From contig NZ_CP152017.1 in the NCBI RefSeq assembly GCF_038618305.1, forward strand, positions 3,353,501 to 3,417,500: a stretch of 64,000 nt of DNA. Direction: 5' to 3'. The notes under the pieces are model-generated. The model saw nothing but the letters and a program-made list of their open reading frames with translations, did not search any database and was not told the DNA's origin. Origin of the DNA: Sporosarcina sp. FSL K6-2383 (GTDB taxonomy: Bacteria; Bacillota; Bacilli; Bacillales_A; Planococcaceae). Of this stretch, positions 29,446 to 37,807 are shown piece by piece (within the stretch, counting starts at the first letter, position 1; every line of letters starts with the position of its first letter). Both the position numbers and the translations under genes were made by a program.

Positions 29446-29454
29446 TTCATCACC

Positions 29455-30666
29455 TCATTCCATTTCCGCCGCTATTAATGCCATTGCCGCTGCTTTAATC
29501 TCTTCTATGTCATCTACTTGTAAAATATCTAAGTACTTCACGCCTTGAGTATGCTGATATAGCTCCTTCAAAGCGTCCTTCCAGTCATTTTCCTGCCATC
29601 CGTCAATCATCCCGATAACCGATTGTCCAAGCGCTCCCTGAGCTGCTGTTAGAGTGGCTGACTGAACAAATGACAGCTTCTGCACCCAGATAAACGGCTC
29701 ACTGTCCCCCATCGCATCGCGTAACACATCTAACCATTCCTGCTCCATCGATTGCCGAAATAACTCCGAAGCCCTGACATCTATATCCACCATCAACAGC
29801 TCCACAATGCCTGCCCCAAACTGCGAATTGAAAGCCTCAAGTACATCTCGACAAGCGACCAGCCATTCATTAGCATGACTGATTCCTTTACACGATACTT
29901 CCAGACGTTCAAAAAAAAGCTCAGACGCAGGGATGAAATGAAGTGATGCACTCACTTTCGATAACTCCACTTCGTAAAAGCCTTTCACGCCGCGCTCATT
30001 ACGGTGTCGCCCTTGCAAATTTCCCGGGTACACAATTGGAGGGTGCTCATGTAACTGTCGCCGCAGATGGATATGGCCGAGCGCCCAATAATCGTAGTGC
30101 TTAGCTAGTAAATCACTTTTCGTAAACGGCGCATACACTGCATGTGTTTCATCTCCAGCCAAACTTCCATGAAGCATTCCGATATGAAATACATCCTGAT
30201 CCTGCGCCATCGGATACTCCTCTATCTTCCGCTCACGAATATGCCGCTCTTTATAGCTAAATCCATAGATTGACACAGCTTGTCCATTGACGCTGAATTG
30301 GGCTTCCTCCACCTGATCACGGAAAACATGGACATTCGGTGGTAGCGCAAAACGGGTCCATCTGCCAGCAAGATGATCATGATTACCATGTGAAATAAAT
30401 ACAGGTATGCCTACCTCGTTCAATTTTTCCATTCCTTCATGGAATTTCATTTGCGCGCGCAAACTTCGATCCTCACCATCGTAAATGTCTCCAGCAATTA
30501 GCACGAAATCCGGCTTTGTGTTGAGCGCGTGTTCAATCAGGTTGGTGAATGCCACAAACGTACTGTTCCGCAAGTCGTTCAACCGCTCCATTGGCAAGCC
30601 GGTCATACCTTTAAATGGGCTGTCTAAGTGCAAATCAGCCGTGTGAATAAATCGAATAGTCGACAA
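29455..30666 (-). CDS. yhaO: SbcD/Mre11-like metallophosphoesterase YhaO
   Basis: 403 residues. Phosphoesterase motifs in order: HTADLHLDSP, GDIYDGEDR, SHGNHDH, GMLHGS and LGHIHLR (within the first 210 residues), all metal ligands present; the rest is a capping domain. It is the nuclease partner of the YhaN ATPase, first gene of the operon. It is downstream, on the same strand, of the yhaP terminator. The TTG at 30666 in AGTTGTCGACTATT may not be the only possible start: no strong ribosome-binding site other than GGGGGAGGAATTC. Confidence 0.93.
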   Translation of the reverse strand: MSTIRFIHTADLHLDSPFKGMTGLPMERLNDLRNSTFVAFTNLIEHALNTKPDFVLIAGDIYDGEDRSLRAQMKFHEGMEKLNEVGIPVFISHGNHDHLAGRWTRFALPPNVHVFRDQVEEAQFSVNGQAVSIYGFSYKERHIRERKIEEYPMAQDQDVFHIGMLHGSLAGDETHAVYAPFTKSDLLAKHYDYWALGHIHLRRQLHEHPPIVYPGNLQGRHRNERGVKGFYEVELSKVSASLHFIPASELFFERLEVSCKGISHANEWLVACRDVLEAFNSQFGAGIVELLMVDIDVRASELFRQSMEQEWLDVLRDAMGDSEPFIWVQKLSFVQSATLTAAQGALGQSVIGMIDGWQENDWKDALKELYQHTQGVKYLDILQVDDIEEIKAAAMALIAAEME

Positions 30667-30740
30667 CTAGAATTCCTCCCCCACCCAACGAATACTTGTT
30701 CTTATTTTATCATAGTTAGTTATTTTCCGCACATAAAATA

Positions 30741-30780
30741 AAGCCTTATCGCATGAGATTTCATGTGCGATAAGACTTTA
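30741..30780 (-). terminator. Terminator of the yhaQ-yhaP operon
   Basis: Stem AAGCCTTATCGCATGA / TCATGTGCGATAAGACTT (G-U and one mismatch) with T-rich sequence on the minus strand, separating yhaP from yhaO. Confidence 0.85.
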
Positions 30781-30789
30781 CCTTAAAAT

Positions 30790-32055
30790 TTATTCTTTCC
30801 CCAACTGAATGGCCTTCTTAATATCCTTCAACGACCTTGATGGACCATACATCAGAACACCGCCTCGGTAAACGCGTGCGCCAAACCAGCCGAGGATGAA
30901 AATCGTTACGAGTAAAATCGCGATGGATAACACGGGCTCCCACACAGGTAAATCAAGCATACCAACACGTAAGAACATGACGAGTGGTGCAAAAAACGGG
31001 AAGAAGGAAGCATATTTGATATACGCCATTTCTGGATTACCTAGACCTGTCGCCGCAATCATGAATGCTGCAACAATTAACAATGTCATTGGCATAATCA
31101 TTTGTTGCACGTCTTCTATTCGACTCACAAGCGAGCCTAATAAAGCCGCAAGCGTCGCATACAGGAAGTAGCCTAATAAAAAGAAGACGATGGCATAAAC
31201 GATTGTTCCAACATTCATATTTGAAAATCCAAAGACAGAGAAGAAACCATCTGCCATGTCAGTTGCGGACGTTTTCAACGCTATGAAGCCTGCAAGACCA
31301 AACAGCACCATTTGCAATAAACCAAGCGAGCCAATCCCCAACACTTTGGCAAACATATGCTTCGCGGGAGATACACTAGAAATCAAAATCTCCATGACAC
31401 GAGATGATTTTTCCGTCGCCACTTCTGTTGCGATCATGCTTGCATACATAATAACCGCAAAGTAAATGAGGAACATAAGCACATAGACAAGACCACGTGC
31501 CTGACTCAGCTCTTCTTCCGTTTTCGCTGACGGTGATACAGAATGTTGGTCAAACTGAATCGGCGTAAACAATGTCTGCACTTGCTCTCCCGACAGAGAT
31601 AATTCTTCTGCTTTCATTTCTGTTTGAATGGACTCTAGAGCTTCCTGTAGCATCATTGGAAGTGAGAATTCCATCGAGCTCATCGATGTATAGTTTGCTT
31701 GAATCGTATTGGTATCATCCAATTTCAGTGTCAAAAAGGAGTCGATTTCCCCTTCCTTCACTTGATCAGTCAGTGCTTCTTCTGATTCACTTGCTTTATC
31801 TACTTTCATATCCGAGCCACTTGCCTCAAACTGTGCAGTTAAACGCTCTATTAAAATACCACTCTCATCTATCACTTGTAGCACTTGAGCCGACTCATTG
31901 TCGCCACCCGTGATACTTTTTACACCATCAATAATTTTGCCCATATTGGCAAACAGAAAAACCGCACCCAACATAATAGCAGTTGTAATGATGAATGATT
32001 TCGTTTTCGCTTTTGTCACGAATGCCTGTTTAAAAATAATCATAAATTCACGCAT
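30790..32055 (-). CDS. yhaP: ABC-2 type export permease YhaP (NatB-like)
   Basis: 421 residues. One N-terminal span (about 20-40), a large extracytoplasmic domain (about 45-180), and five to six spans in the C-terminal half: the ABC-2 membrane family, related to NatB. Partner ATPase is encoded by the overlapping upstream gene yhaQ (8 bp overlap). Start placed at the ATG at 32055, 9 nt after AAGGTGGGG; the reading frame extends upstream to 32112 inside yhaQ. Substrate not known; Na+ export by NatAB is the best-studied relative. Confidence 0.9.
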   Translation of the reverse strand: MREFMIIFKQAFVTKAKTKSFIITTAIMLGAVFLFANMGKIIDGVKSITGGDNESAQVLQVIDESGILIERLTAQFEASGSDMKVDKASESEEALTDQVKEGEIDSFLTLKLDDTNTIQANYTSMSSMEFSLPMMLQEALESIQTEMKAEELSLSGEQVQTLFTPIQFDQHSVSPSAKTEEELSQARGLVYVLMFLIYFAVIMYASMIATEVATEKSSRVMEILISSVSPAKHMFAKVLGIGSLGLLQMVLFGLAGFIALKTSATDMADGFFSVFGFSNMNVGTIVYAIVFFLLGYFLYATLAALLGSLVSRIEDVQQMIMPMTLLIVAAFMIAATGLGNPEMAYIKYASFFPFFAPLVMFLRVGMLDLPVWEPVLSIAILLVTIFILGWFGARVYRGGVLMYGPSRSLKDIKKAIQLGKE

Positions 32056-32947
32056 GTTGTTTCCCCACCTTTTCGATGAAAATATCTTGCAGTGAAGGCT
32101 CTTCAATTTCAAAGTGACGGATTGGACCTGTTTGCAAAGCAGCTGTCAGTAGTTTGCTAGCGATTGCTTCTGCTTCTACTTGGTAAACCGCACCTTCTAC
32201 TGTTTTAGTGACGGACATAACACCCGAAATGGATGCAAGCTGCGACAAATCATTATCTGAATGAATACGAACATTATGCTTACTGAATGACCTTTTAACA
32301 TCCCGAAGCGAACCACTGACGATCTGTTTGCCCTTATCAATGATGCTTAACTGCTCGCATAATTCTTCCACATGATCCATGCGATGACTTGAAAATACAA
32401 TCGTGGCACCGTCATTCCGAAAATCTAAAATGGCTGCCTTCAACATTTCAACATTCACCGGATCAAGACCAGAAAACGGTTCGTCAAGAATGAGCAGTTG
32501 CGGCTTATGCAGAAGGGATGCAATCACTTGGATCTTCTGCTGATTCCCTTTCGATAGCTCTTCAATTTTTTTATTGGCATAATGCGGAACTTCAAAACGT
32601 TCGAGCCAGTTATGAAGCTCTTTTTTCGCATCTGATTTGCTCATGCCTCGTAGCTGTCCAAGAAATATAAGCTGGTCTTCCACTTTCATTTTCGGGTAAA
32701 GGCCACGCTCTTCTGGTAAATAACCGATTTCAGGACTCGTCGCATAAGAAATAGGTTTACCATTCCAAGTAACCCGCCCTTCATTCGCATTCAAAAGTCC
32801 AAGAATCATACGGAACGTCGTCGTCTTACCCGCCCCATTGGCACCAAGAAACCCGTACATCGTGCCATCCCCAACGGATAGCGTCAAATTATCAACGGCA
32901 GTAAAGTCGCCGAAGCGCTTTGTAACGTTTTCAAGTAATAAAGTCAT
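32048..32947 (-). CDS. yhaQ: ABC transporter ATPase YhaQ (NatA-like)
   Basis: 299 residues. Walker A GANGAGKTT, signature LSKGNQQK, Walker B LLILDEPFSGLDP and switch His in SSHRMDH, then a C-terminal regulatory extension typical of NatA-type ATPases. Start is the ATG at 32947 after AAAGGGGT; the frame extends to 32971 without a better site. Forms an exporter with YhaP. Confidence 0.93.
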   Translation of the reverse strand: MTLLLENVTKRFGDFTAVDNLTLSVGDGTMYGFLGANGAGKTTTFRMILGLLNANEGRVTWNGKPISYATSPEIGYLPEERGLYPKMKVEDQLIFLGQLRGMSKSDAKKELHNWLERFEVPHYANKKIEELSKGNQQKIQVIASLLHKPQLLILDEPFSGLDPVNVEMLKAAILDFRNDGATIVFSSHRMDHVEELCEQLSIIDKGKQIVSGSLRDVKRSFSKHNVRIHSDNDLSQLASISGVMSVTKTVEGAVYQVEAEAIASKLLTAALQTGPIRHFEIEEPSLQDIFIEKVGKQHA

Positions 32948-33010
32948 TTTGTTACCCCTTTCGTTTTTCACCCTTCTACATATACGTATCTAGTAAGCTG
33001 AAGTTTCATA

Positions 33011-33328
33011 TTAATTTCTTTTGTCTGCTATGGTAGCTCCAATTCCATAAGCTGTTATGGCAATTATATAAAGTGCAGTGAACAAAAAGAATGAAAGTCC
33101 AGGCCCTTCAAAAACAATGATAATCGACCAAGCAATTAAAATTGCCAATACCGTCACATTCCAAGACAGCGATTTTGCTTGCTCCTGAATCCTTTGATAG
33201 CGCTCGTCATAGCGACGTTCTTTCTTCCCTTTTTTCCATACGAAATACCAAACAAGTAATCCGATTCCAAGCCCCAACGGCAAACCTAGCATAAAATCTA
33301 GTAAGTGAAAATCCTCCCGCATCTTCAT
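33011..33328 (-). CDS. Membrane protein partner of an XRE regulator
   Basis: 105 residues with an N-terminal span (about 12-30), a charged loop (KKGKKERRYDERYQRIQEQ) and two further spans (about 57-75 and 80-98). It overlaps the upstream XRE gene by four bases, so the two are translated together. Such small multi-span proteins paired with short XRE regulators are common in Bacilli (DUF2178-like), but their role is unknown. Confidence 0.75.
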   Translation of the reverse strand: MKMREDFHLLDFMLGLPLGLGIGLLVWYFVWKKGKKERRYDERYQRIQEQAKSLSWNVTVLAILIAWSIIIVFEGPGLSFFLFTALYIIAITAYGIGATIADKRN

Positions 33329-33522
33329 TCCTCCTCCGGTGTAAAAATATCTTCAATGCGACAATTGAACAACTTCGCAAGTTTGAAGGCTAACGTCAGC
33401 GATGGATTATATCGACCTTTTTCAAGCGAGATAATCGTCTGCCGAGAAACTTCTAATTTCTCCGATAGATCATCTTGCGTCAACCCCATCTCTGTCCGCA
33501 TATCCTTAATCAAGTTATTCAA
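33325..33522 (-). CDS. Small XRE-family (Cro/CI-type) repressor
   Basis: 65 residues, almost wholly an HTH_3 domain: IKDMRTEMGLTQDDLSEKL, then VSRQTIISLEKGRYNPSLTL. I choose the TTG at 33522, 10 nt after GGGAGG, which gives a typical N-terminus (NNLIKDMR); the longer frame begins inside the ribosome-binding site. Three related inverted-repeat sites lie at the promoter, so autoregulation is likely. Confidence 0.88.
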   Translation of the reverse strand: MNNLIKDMRTEMGLTQDDLSEKLEVSRQTIISLEKGRYNPSLTLAFKLAKLFNCRIEDIFTPEEE

Positions 33523-33546
33523 TTTTTTTGCTCCTCCCTTCAAATA

Positions 33547-33606
33547 GTAAAGGTAGCTTTACGTAAAGGTTACTTTACTAACCATAAAATGTCAAGTAAC
33601 CTTTAC
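33547..33606 (-). promoter_or_regulatory. Promoter and triple operator of the XRE-membrane protein operon
   Basis: Two adjacent 16-bp palindromes, GTAAAGGTAGCTTTAC (33547-33562) and GTAAAGGTTACTTTAC (33563-33578), and a partial third, GTAACCTTTAC (33596-33606). On the minus strand a perfect -35 TTGACA (33590-33595), 17 nt, and -10 TAACCT (33567-33572) lie inside them. Repressor bound here would block polymerase. Confidence 0.75.
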
Positions 33607-33675
33607 AAATTATTTTTAGAATCTTTTGTAGTATTGTAGTATAATGAATAAAAAAGAATGGGAAGGGTGAATGTT

Positions 33676-33861
33676 GTGAGAACTTACAAACTGACTGCAT
33701 ATGAACCTACTGGGGCATTGATTACAGAAGAGACGTTCACGGCGGAAACAGATGAGGCGGCAAAAGTACAAGGACAGGCATTGCTTGAAGAGAAGGACCT
33801 TGTTGAAAAAACACATCGTCTCGCATCCCCAGCTGGGAAATTATTATTGTTTCATTCATAA
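33676..33861 (+). CDS. yhzD: YhzD-like small protein
   Basis: 61 residues, soluble, with a beta-rich beginning (RTYKLTAYEPTGALITEETF) and a C-terminus THRLASPAGKLLLFHS that fits the YhzD family of Bacillales; function unknown. Start is GTG at 33676 after GGAAGGGTGA; a longer frame to 33658 begins before that site. Own terminator follows. Confidence 0.75.
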   Translation: MRTYKLTAYEPTGALITEETFTAETDEAAKVQGQALLEEKDLVEKTHRLASPAGKLLLFHS

Positions 33862-33864
33862 CAA

Positions 33865-33909
33865 AAAGTGCATCCAAGGACATTTTTTAGCTTGGTTGCA
33901 CTTTTTTTA
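33865..33909 (+). terminator. Terminator of yhzD
   Basis: AAAGTGCATCCAAG / CTTGGTTGCACTTT stem with a T-rich loop, followed by TTTTA. Confidence 0.88.
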
Positions 33910-33928
33910 TCTAATAGGGGGGATAAAA

Positions 33929-34333
33929 ATGACACAAGGGCTAATTCATCATATTGAACTGTATGTTTCCGACTTGAAACAGACAGTTGATTTTTGGGGT
34001 TGGTTGCTCGAGGAATTAGGCTATAGCTCGTTTCAGGAATGGGAAAGTGGGCGGAGTTGGAAATTAGGCGAAACATATCTTGTTTTTGTACAGGCCGAAG
34101 ACAGGTTTTTGGATGTGCCCTATCATAGATGCCGAGTAGGCCTTAATCATTTGGCATTTCACGCAAGCTCACGTCAACAGGTCGATGAGCTGACAGGCAA
34201 ATTACAACATAAAGGAATTCATATCCTTTACACTAAAAAGCATCCATTCGCCGGTGGGCCTGAACATTACGCGGTTTACTTTGAAGACCCAGATAGAATG
34301 AAGGTTGAATTGGTAGCACCCAATAGTATTTAA
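33929..34333 (+). CDS. VOC-family (glyoxalase/dioxygenase-like) protein
   Basis: 134 residues with a complete vicinal-oxygen-chelate fold: LIHHIELYVSDLKQTVDFW at the start, VGLNHLAFHASS in the middle and HYAVYFEDPDRMKVELVAP at the end. Metal ligands His8, His69 or nearby and Glu at the C-terminus appear conserved. Specific reaction unknown; the mgsA neighbour makes a role in methylglyoxal handling conceivable but unproven. ATG after AGGGGGGATA. Confidence 0.85.
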   Translation: MTQGLIHHIELYVSDLKQTVDFWGWLLEELGYSSFQEWESGRSWKLGETYLVFVQAEDRFLDVPYHRCRVGLNHLAFHASSRQQVDELTGKLQHKGIHILYTKKHPFAGGPEHYAVYFEDPDRMKVELVAPNSI

Positions 34334-34411
34334 TACACGTATCGTCAAATTGTGATAATCTATAAGTGAATAGGATTAGTCCTTACCAGTAGAATAAAGG
34401 GGTGTTCCAAA

Positions 34412-34816
34412 ATGAAAATCGCATTAATTGCTCATGATGAGAAGAAAAATGAAATGGTGAATTTCACAATCGCTTATGAACATATCTTTTCACAATATAC
34501 GTTATATGCAACGGGGACGACTGGGAAAAGAATAATGGACGAAACAAAGCTTTCCGTTAACCGACTCATGTCAGGACCTTTAGGCGGCGACCAACAAATT
34601 GGTGCGATGTTAGCAACAGGCGAGTTGGACCTCATTCTCTTTTTCCGTGATCCATTGACGGCACAGCCACATGAACCTGACGTCAGTGCATTACTGAGAT
34701 TGTGCGATGTCTATGGTATTCCACTTGCAACGAACATCGCAACAGCTGAGCTTTTACTCCGCTCTGTCGAAAATGGGGATTTCGCTTGGCGAGAAACGGT
34801 CGATAAATATAAATAA
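34412..34816 (+). CDS. mgsA: Methylglyoxal synthase
   Basis: 134 residues. Converts dihydroxyacetone phosphate to methylglyoxal and phosphate, relieving sugar-phosphate stress. The N-terminus [16 protein letters not shown], the phosphate site TGTTGKR and the catalytic Asp in [10 protein letters not shown] and FFRDPL are intact. ATG after AAAGGGGTG. In B. subtilis mgsA sits elsewhere (ypjF cluster), so this is a different position. Confidence 0.96.
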   Translation: MKIALIAHDEKKNEMVNFTIAYEHIFSQYTLYATGTTGKRIMDETKLSVNRLMSGPLGGDQQIGAMLATGELDLILFFRDPLTAQPHEPDVSALLRLCDVYGIPLATNIATAELLLRSVENGDFAWRETVDKYK

Positions 34817-34866
34817 AAAACGATACATCTACTCAACGGCGAGCCGAGTAGGTGTATCGTTTTTCA
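34816..34866. terminator. Bidirectional terminator between mgsA and the enoyl-CoA hydratase gene
   Basis: Stem AAAAACGATACATCTACTC / GAGTAGGTGTATCGTTTTT, 19 bp with one G-U pair, T-rich on both strands. Confidence 0.9.
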
Positions 34867-34940
34867 ATTTAACTAATTTATATTAATAAGTGCTGGTTCA
34901 AATTACTCGCCTTCAATTAGGTTAGCATCCGGTACTTCTT

Positions 34941-35720
34941 TTATTTCCCCGTAAACACTGGCTTTCGCTTCTCCACAAACGCCTGAATGCCTTCCATATG
35001 GTCAGCCGTTTTACGCATCGCTACTTGTGCCTCACTTTCCATTTTCAAGACATTTTCAAGTTCAGCAATGTTCTGCACATGTAAAATGTTCTTCGACGCC
35101 ATCATCGACGCAATAGGTGAAGCAAGCAATTTCTGTGCATACGCCTCGCCATATTCAGCCGCCTTACCTTCCGGTGTCACTTCGTCAATCAAACCTTTAG
35201 CCAAGGCTTCCGAACCATTCATCACCTTACCTGACCAAATCAGTTTTTTCGCTTGCGGCACACCAACGCGTTCCTTTAAGAAGAAGTGGCCCGCTCCGTC
35301 CGGCACAAGACCAATTCCAATAAAGTTCATCGCCAACTTGCTGTCTTCCTCAGCAATAATAATGTCGCAGCCAAGAACAACACTAAACCCAAGACCAGCC
35401 GCAGCCCCATGAACGACCGCAATTGTAATTTGCGGCAATGTGTACAATGCTTTCGCAAGACGCGACACATCGACCATAACCTTGCCGATATCTAGCGGGC
35501 TATCGGGGTCCACCATCGCTTTAATATCCCCACCCGCAGAAAAAGCACGACCTGCGCCCTGAATCACTAGCACTTGCACCGTTGTATCACTCTTCAGCTC
35601 TTCAAAAACGTCTGCTAGTTCCTTCATCATGACATCATCCATCGCGTTCATTGACTCTGGCCTATTCAATGTTAGGTTTGCTAAACGCCCTTCTTTTTTC
35701 AATTCGACAGTTGTATACAT
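34941..35720 (-). CDS. Enoyl-CoA hydratase/isomerase family protein
   Basis: 259 residues, crotonase fold. Oxyanion-hole motif IQGAGRAFSAGGDIKAM (about residues 52-68) and the second acyl-CoA loop AAAGLGFSVVLGCD, with the catalytic-region Glu position occupied by IGLVPDGAGHFF (Asp where typical hydratases have Glu). That makes a standard hydratase less certain; other crotonase activities (isomerase, PaaG-like) are possible. Start is the ATG at 35720 with AAAAGGGGTG. A 24-bp palindrome lies 21 bp upstream. Confidence 0.88.
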   Translation of the reverse strand: MYTTVELKKEGRLANLTLNRPESMNAMDDVMMKELADVFEELKSDTTVQVLVIQGAGRAFSAGGDIKAMVDPDSPLDIGKVMVDVSRLAKALYTLPQITIAVVHGAAAGLGFSVVLGCDIIIAEEDSKLAMNFIGIGLVPDGAGHFFLKERVGVPQAKKLIWSGKVMNGSEALAKGLIDEVTPEGKAAEYGEAYAQKLLASPIASMMASKNILHVQNIAELENVLKMESEAQVAMRKTADHMEGIQAFVEKRKPVFTGK

Positions 35721-35740
35721 AAAAAAGACACCCCTTTTAA

Positions 35741-35764
35741 TTAAATGAATGATCATTCATTTAA
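35741..35764. promoter_or_regulatory. Perfect 24-bp palindrome, TetR-type operator candidate
   Basis: The half-site TTAAATGAATGA (35741-35752) is followed directly by its exact complement TCATTCATTTAA (35753-35764). The inner TGAATGA / TCATTCA resembles operators of FadR-type TetR regulators of fatty-acid oxidation, but FadR half-sites are separated by four bases. It overlaps the promoter region of the enoyl-CoA hydratase gene. No TetR gene is in this window. Confidence 0.65.
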
Positions 35765-35793
35765 TTATATTCGATGTCTTTTCCATATACCCT

Positions 35794-37302
35794 CTATTTA
35801 ATTACCGTCTCCGGAAAAATTGCATTCAAATATTCTAGCTTCTTCTCAATCGCATCCTCAAAAGTCAGGATATATGCAGCGGGATCTTTCGGGTTGTAAA
35901 ACTGCGTAATTTTTCCTGTTGTCGGGTCGATGAATTTACTAGATGCCCCACAGCCAACGCCAATAATCGTCTGTACTTCTTCCATGATGACGATATTGTA
36001 AATACTCTCTTCATTCGGCTTTGCATAGCCAACGTTTTCTAAGTTACCTAAAATATTTTTCTGACGATACAAATAGTATGGCTCATAACCATTTTCCACA
36101 TTCCACTGTTCGCCAAGCTTCATCATTTGTTCAACCGTCTCACGATCCGCTACTTTATATTTATCCTTATTGCGTGTCATTTCAGATGCCCGTTTGAATG
36201 ACAGTGTATGAACAGTCAGTGATTCTGGCTGCATCTTCGCGGTTTCATCAAGCGAATGTTGAAATTCCTCAATCCCTTCATTCGGTAAGCCGATGATGAG
36301 ATCCATATTAATATTTTTCATGCCCATATTTCGGGATAGCCAAAACTTATCGACAGTCTCTTGCACGGAATGGTGACGCCCAATGGCTTTTAAAGTTTCA
36401 TCTGTATATGATTGTGGATTGACGCTAATACGGTCAATGCCCCATTTCTTCAATACTTCAATTTTGTCAGGCGTAATGGTGTCTGGGCGACCTGCTTCTA
36501 CCGTTACTTCACGAACGTTTTCCATGTTCGGGAACGAGGCATACATCGTTTCATACAATGCATCCATCTCTTCAGCTTCAATGGAAGTTGGCGTCCCTCC
36601 ACCGAAATAGATTGTCGTAATCGCCATATTGCGCTCCGTTAACCATTTGCCCATTTCGCGAATCTCTTCATGCAATCCATCAAGGAAGGATTCTACCCGA
36701 CCATTTTTCCGATGAATGGCATAGGCAGGAAACGTACAGTAGGCACATTTTGTTGGGCAAAAGGGAATCCCGATATAAATACTCACTTCTTCTTTCAGGT
36801 CATATAAATCGGGGACTGAGCGAAGTTGAACGTCTGCAATTTTTGCAAGGAGCTCACTTTTCTCACTCGAGATTCGATGACGGTCCATAAGCAATTGCTG
36901 CGCTTGTTCCGTACTATGCCCTTGCCGACGGTATTTATGGTACAGTTTCATCGGACGAATTCCTGTTAAAATCCCCCATGATTGCTGCATACCCGTCGCC
37001 TGTTCAAGTGCTTCTAGCAAAATATGTGAATAAATTCGCTTGAGCTGACGTGTTTGAATTTTTTCATCCTCATTCTCTTCTAGCTCCGAAAATTCAGCGG
37101 CATACTCTGCGCCATTCCATGTAAGAAACGCTTTCCCTATCAGTAGATTATCCGCATTTTTTTCGAGTGAAAATACTACAGCAATGGCCTCTGCTTCGTC
37201 TTCATCTATAATTTTCGACTGCTCGAAAAACAGATTAGCTAGATGCGTGAACATCCGAATCCAATCCTGCTCGAATGATTGTTTAATAATAATTTTCTGC
37301 AT
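35794..37302 (-). CDS. hemZ: Coproporphyrinogen dehydrogenase HemZ (radical SAM)
   Basis: 502 residues. Radical-SAM motif C-x3-C-x2-C in FCPTKCAYC (Cys182, 186, 189), followed by the SAM-binding TIYFGGGTPTSIE and the HemN-like C-terminus. B. subtilis HemZ is 501 residues and was assigned an oxygen-independent coproporphyrinogen III oxidase role; that function is debated. Radical-SAM role in heme or a related pathway is the safe call. Confidence 0.93.
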   Translation of the reverse strand: MQKIIIKQSFEQDWIRMFTHLANLFFEQSKIIDEDEAEAIAVVFSLEKNADNLLIGKAFLTWNGAEYAAEFSELEENEDEKIQTRQLKRIYSHILLEALEQATGMQQSWGILTGIRPMKLYHKYRRQGHSTEQAQQLLMDRHRISSEKSELLAKIADVQLRSVPDLYDLKEEVSIYIGIPFCPTKCAYCTFPAYAIHRKNGRVESFLDGLHEEIREMGKWLTERNMAITTIYFGGGTPTSIEAEEMDALYETMYASFPNMENVREVTVEAGRPDTITPDKIEVLKKWGIDRISVNPQSYTDETLKAIGRHHSVQETVDKFWLSRNMGMKNINMDLIIGLPNEGIEEFQHSLDETAKMQPESLTVHTLSFKRASEMTRNKDKYKVADRETVEQMMKLGEQWNVENGYEPYYLYRQKNILGNLENVGYAKPNEESIYNIVIMEEVQTIIGVGCGASSKFIDPTTGKITQFYNPKDPAAYILTFEDAIEKKLEYLNAIFPETVIK

Positions 37303-37359
37303 GTATGTGTACCAACTTTCTATTCATCAATCTCATAACGTCAATTGTACCAAACGATG

Positions 37360-37402
37360 GAACGCAACCTAAGTTCGCTGCGTCCTACAGCAACGGTTGC
37401 GT
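37360..37402 (-). repeat. Fragment of the structured repeat family (middle region)
   Basis: Read on the minus strand, GCAACCGTTGC-TGTAGGACGCAGCG-AACTTAGGTTGC matches the middle segment of copy C at 47676-47713 (GCAACCGTTGCAGCAGGACG, then CTGCGTAACTTGAGTTGC). No flanking palindrome or paired arm remains. Confidence 0.5.
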
Positions 37403-37426
37403 GACCGACTTCCTTTTGGCCCGAAA

Positions 37427-37448
37427 AAAACCGGCATATGCCGGTTTT
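37427..37448 (-). terminator. Terminator of yheB-yheA
   Basis: AAAACCGGCAT / ATGCCGGTTTT, a loop-free palindrome with T-runs on both sides, abutting the yheA stop codon. Confidence 0.85.
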
Positions 37449-37795
37449 TAGATAGTTTCATATAGCTGTTGTACGGGCTTCATCAGCACGCGATTCACTT
37501 CTTCAATCAAGCCACTGAGCTTCATTTCCGCTTCAAGCATCGTCATGATTTTAGGATTTTGTTGTGCAAGCTGTGCTGTTTTTTGTGCATATTCAAGTTC
37601 TTCTGCAACAACTTCTTCACCCTGCATTTGTTTTTCCTGAAGTGTCATTTGAATTTTACGGAAGTTTTTGAACAACGCCAATGCTTCTTCATCCGCTTTC
37701 ACTTCGCCTACTGCTTGCTCTACTTCTGCAAATTCCACCGTTGTACGGAACGTTGCCTCCAATTTGTTCAAGTCATCATAAATATTCACTGTCAT
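37448..37795 (-). CDS. yheA: YlbF-family regulator-like protein YheA
   Basis: 115 residues, all-helical, of the YlbF/YmcA/YheA family (ALALFKNFRKIQMTLQEKQMQ, then EVVAEELEYAQKTAQLAQQNP). YlbF and YmcA act with YaaT in mRNA processing; YheA's own role is unknown. Start is the ATG at 37795, 7 nt after GGGGGA; a TTG two codons upstream has too short a spacing. Twelve bases after yheB. Confidence 0.9.
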   Translation of the reverse strand: MTVNIYDDLNKLEATFRTTVEFAEVEQAVGEVKADEEALALFKNFRKIQMTLQEKQMQGEEVVAEELEYAQKTAQLAQQNPKIMTMLEAEMKLSGLIEEVNRVLMKPVQQLYETI

Positions 37796-37807
37796 GTCCA
37801 ATTCCCC

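Noticed and set aside
35741..35764. FadR operator of B. subtilis type
   Set aside because: The half-sites match but FadR sites have four bases between them; here there are none, so only a general TetR-type operator is claimed.
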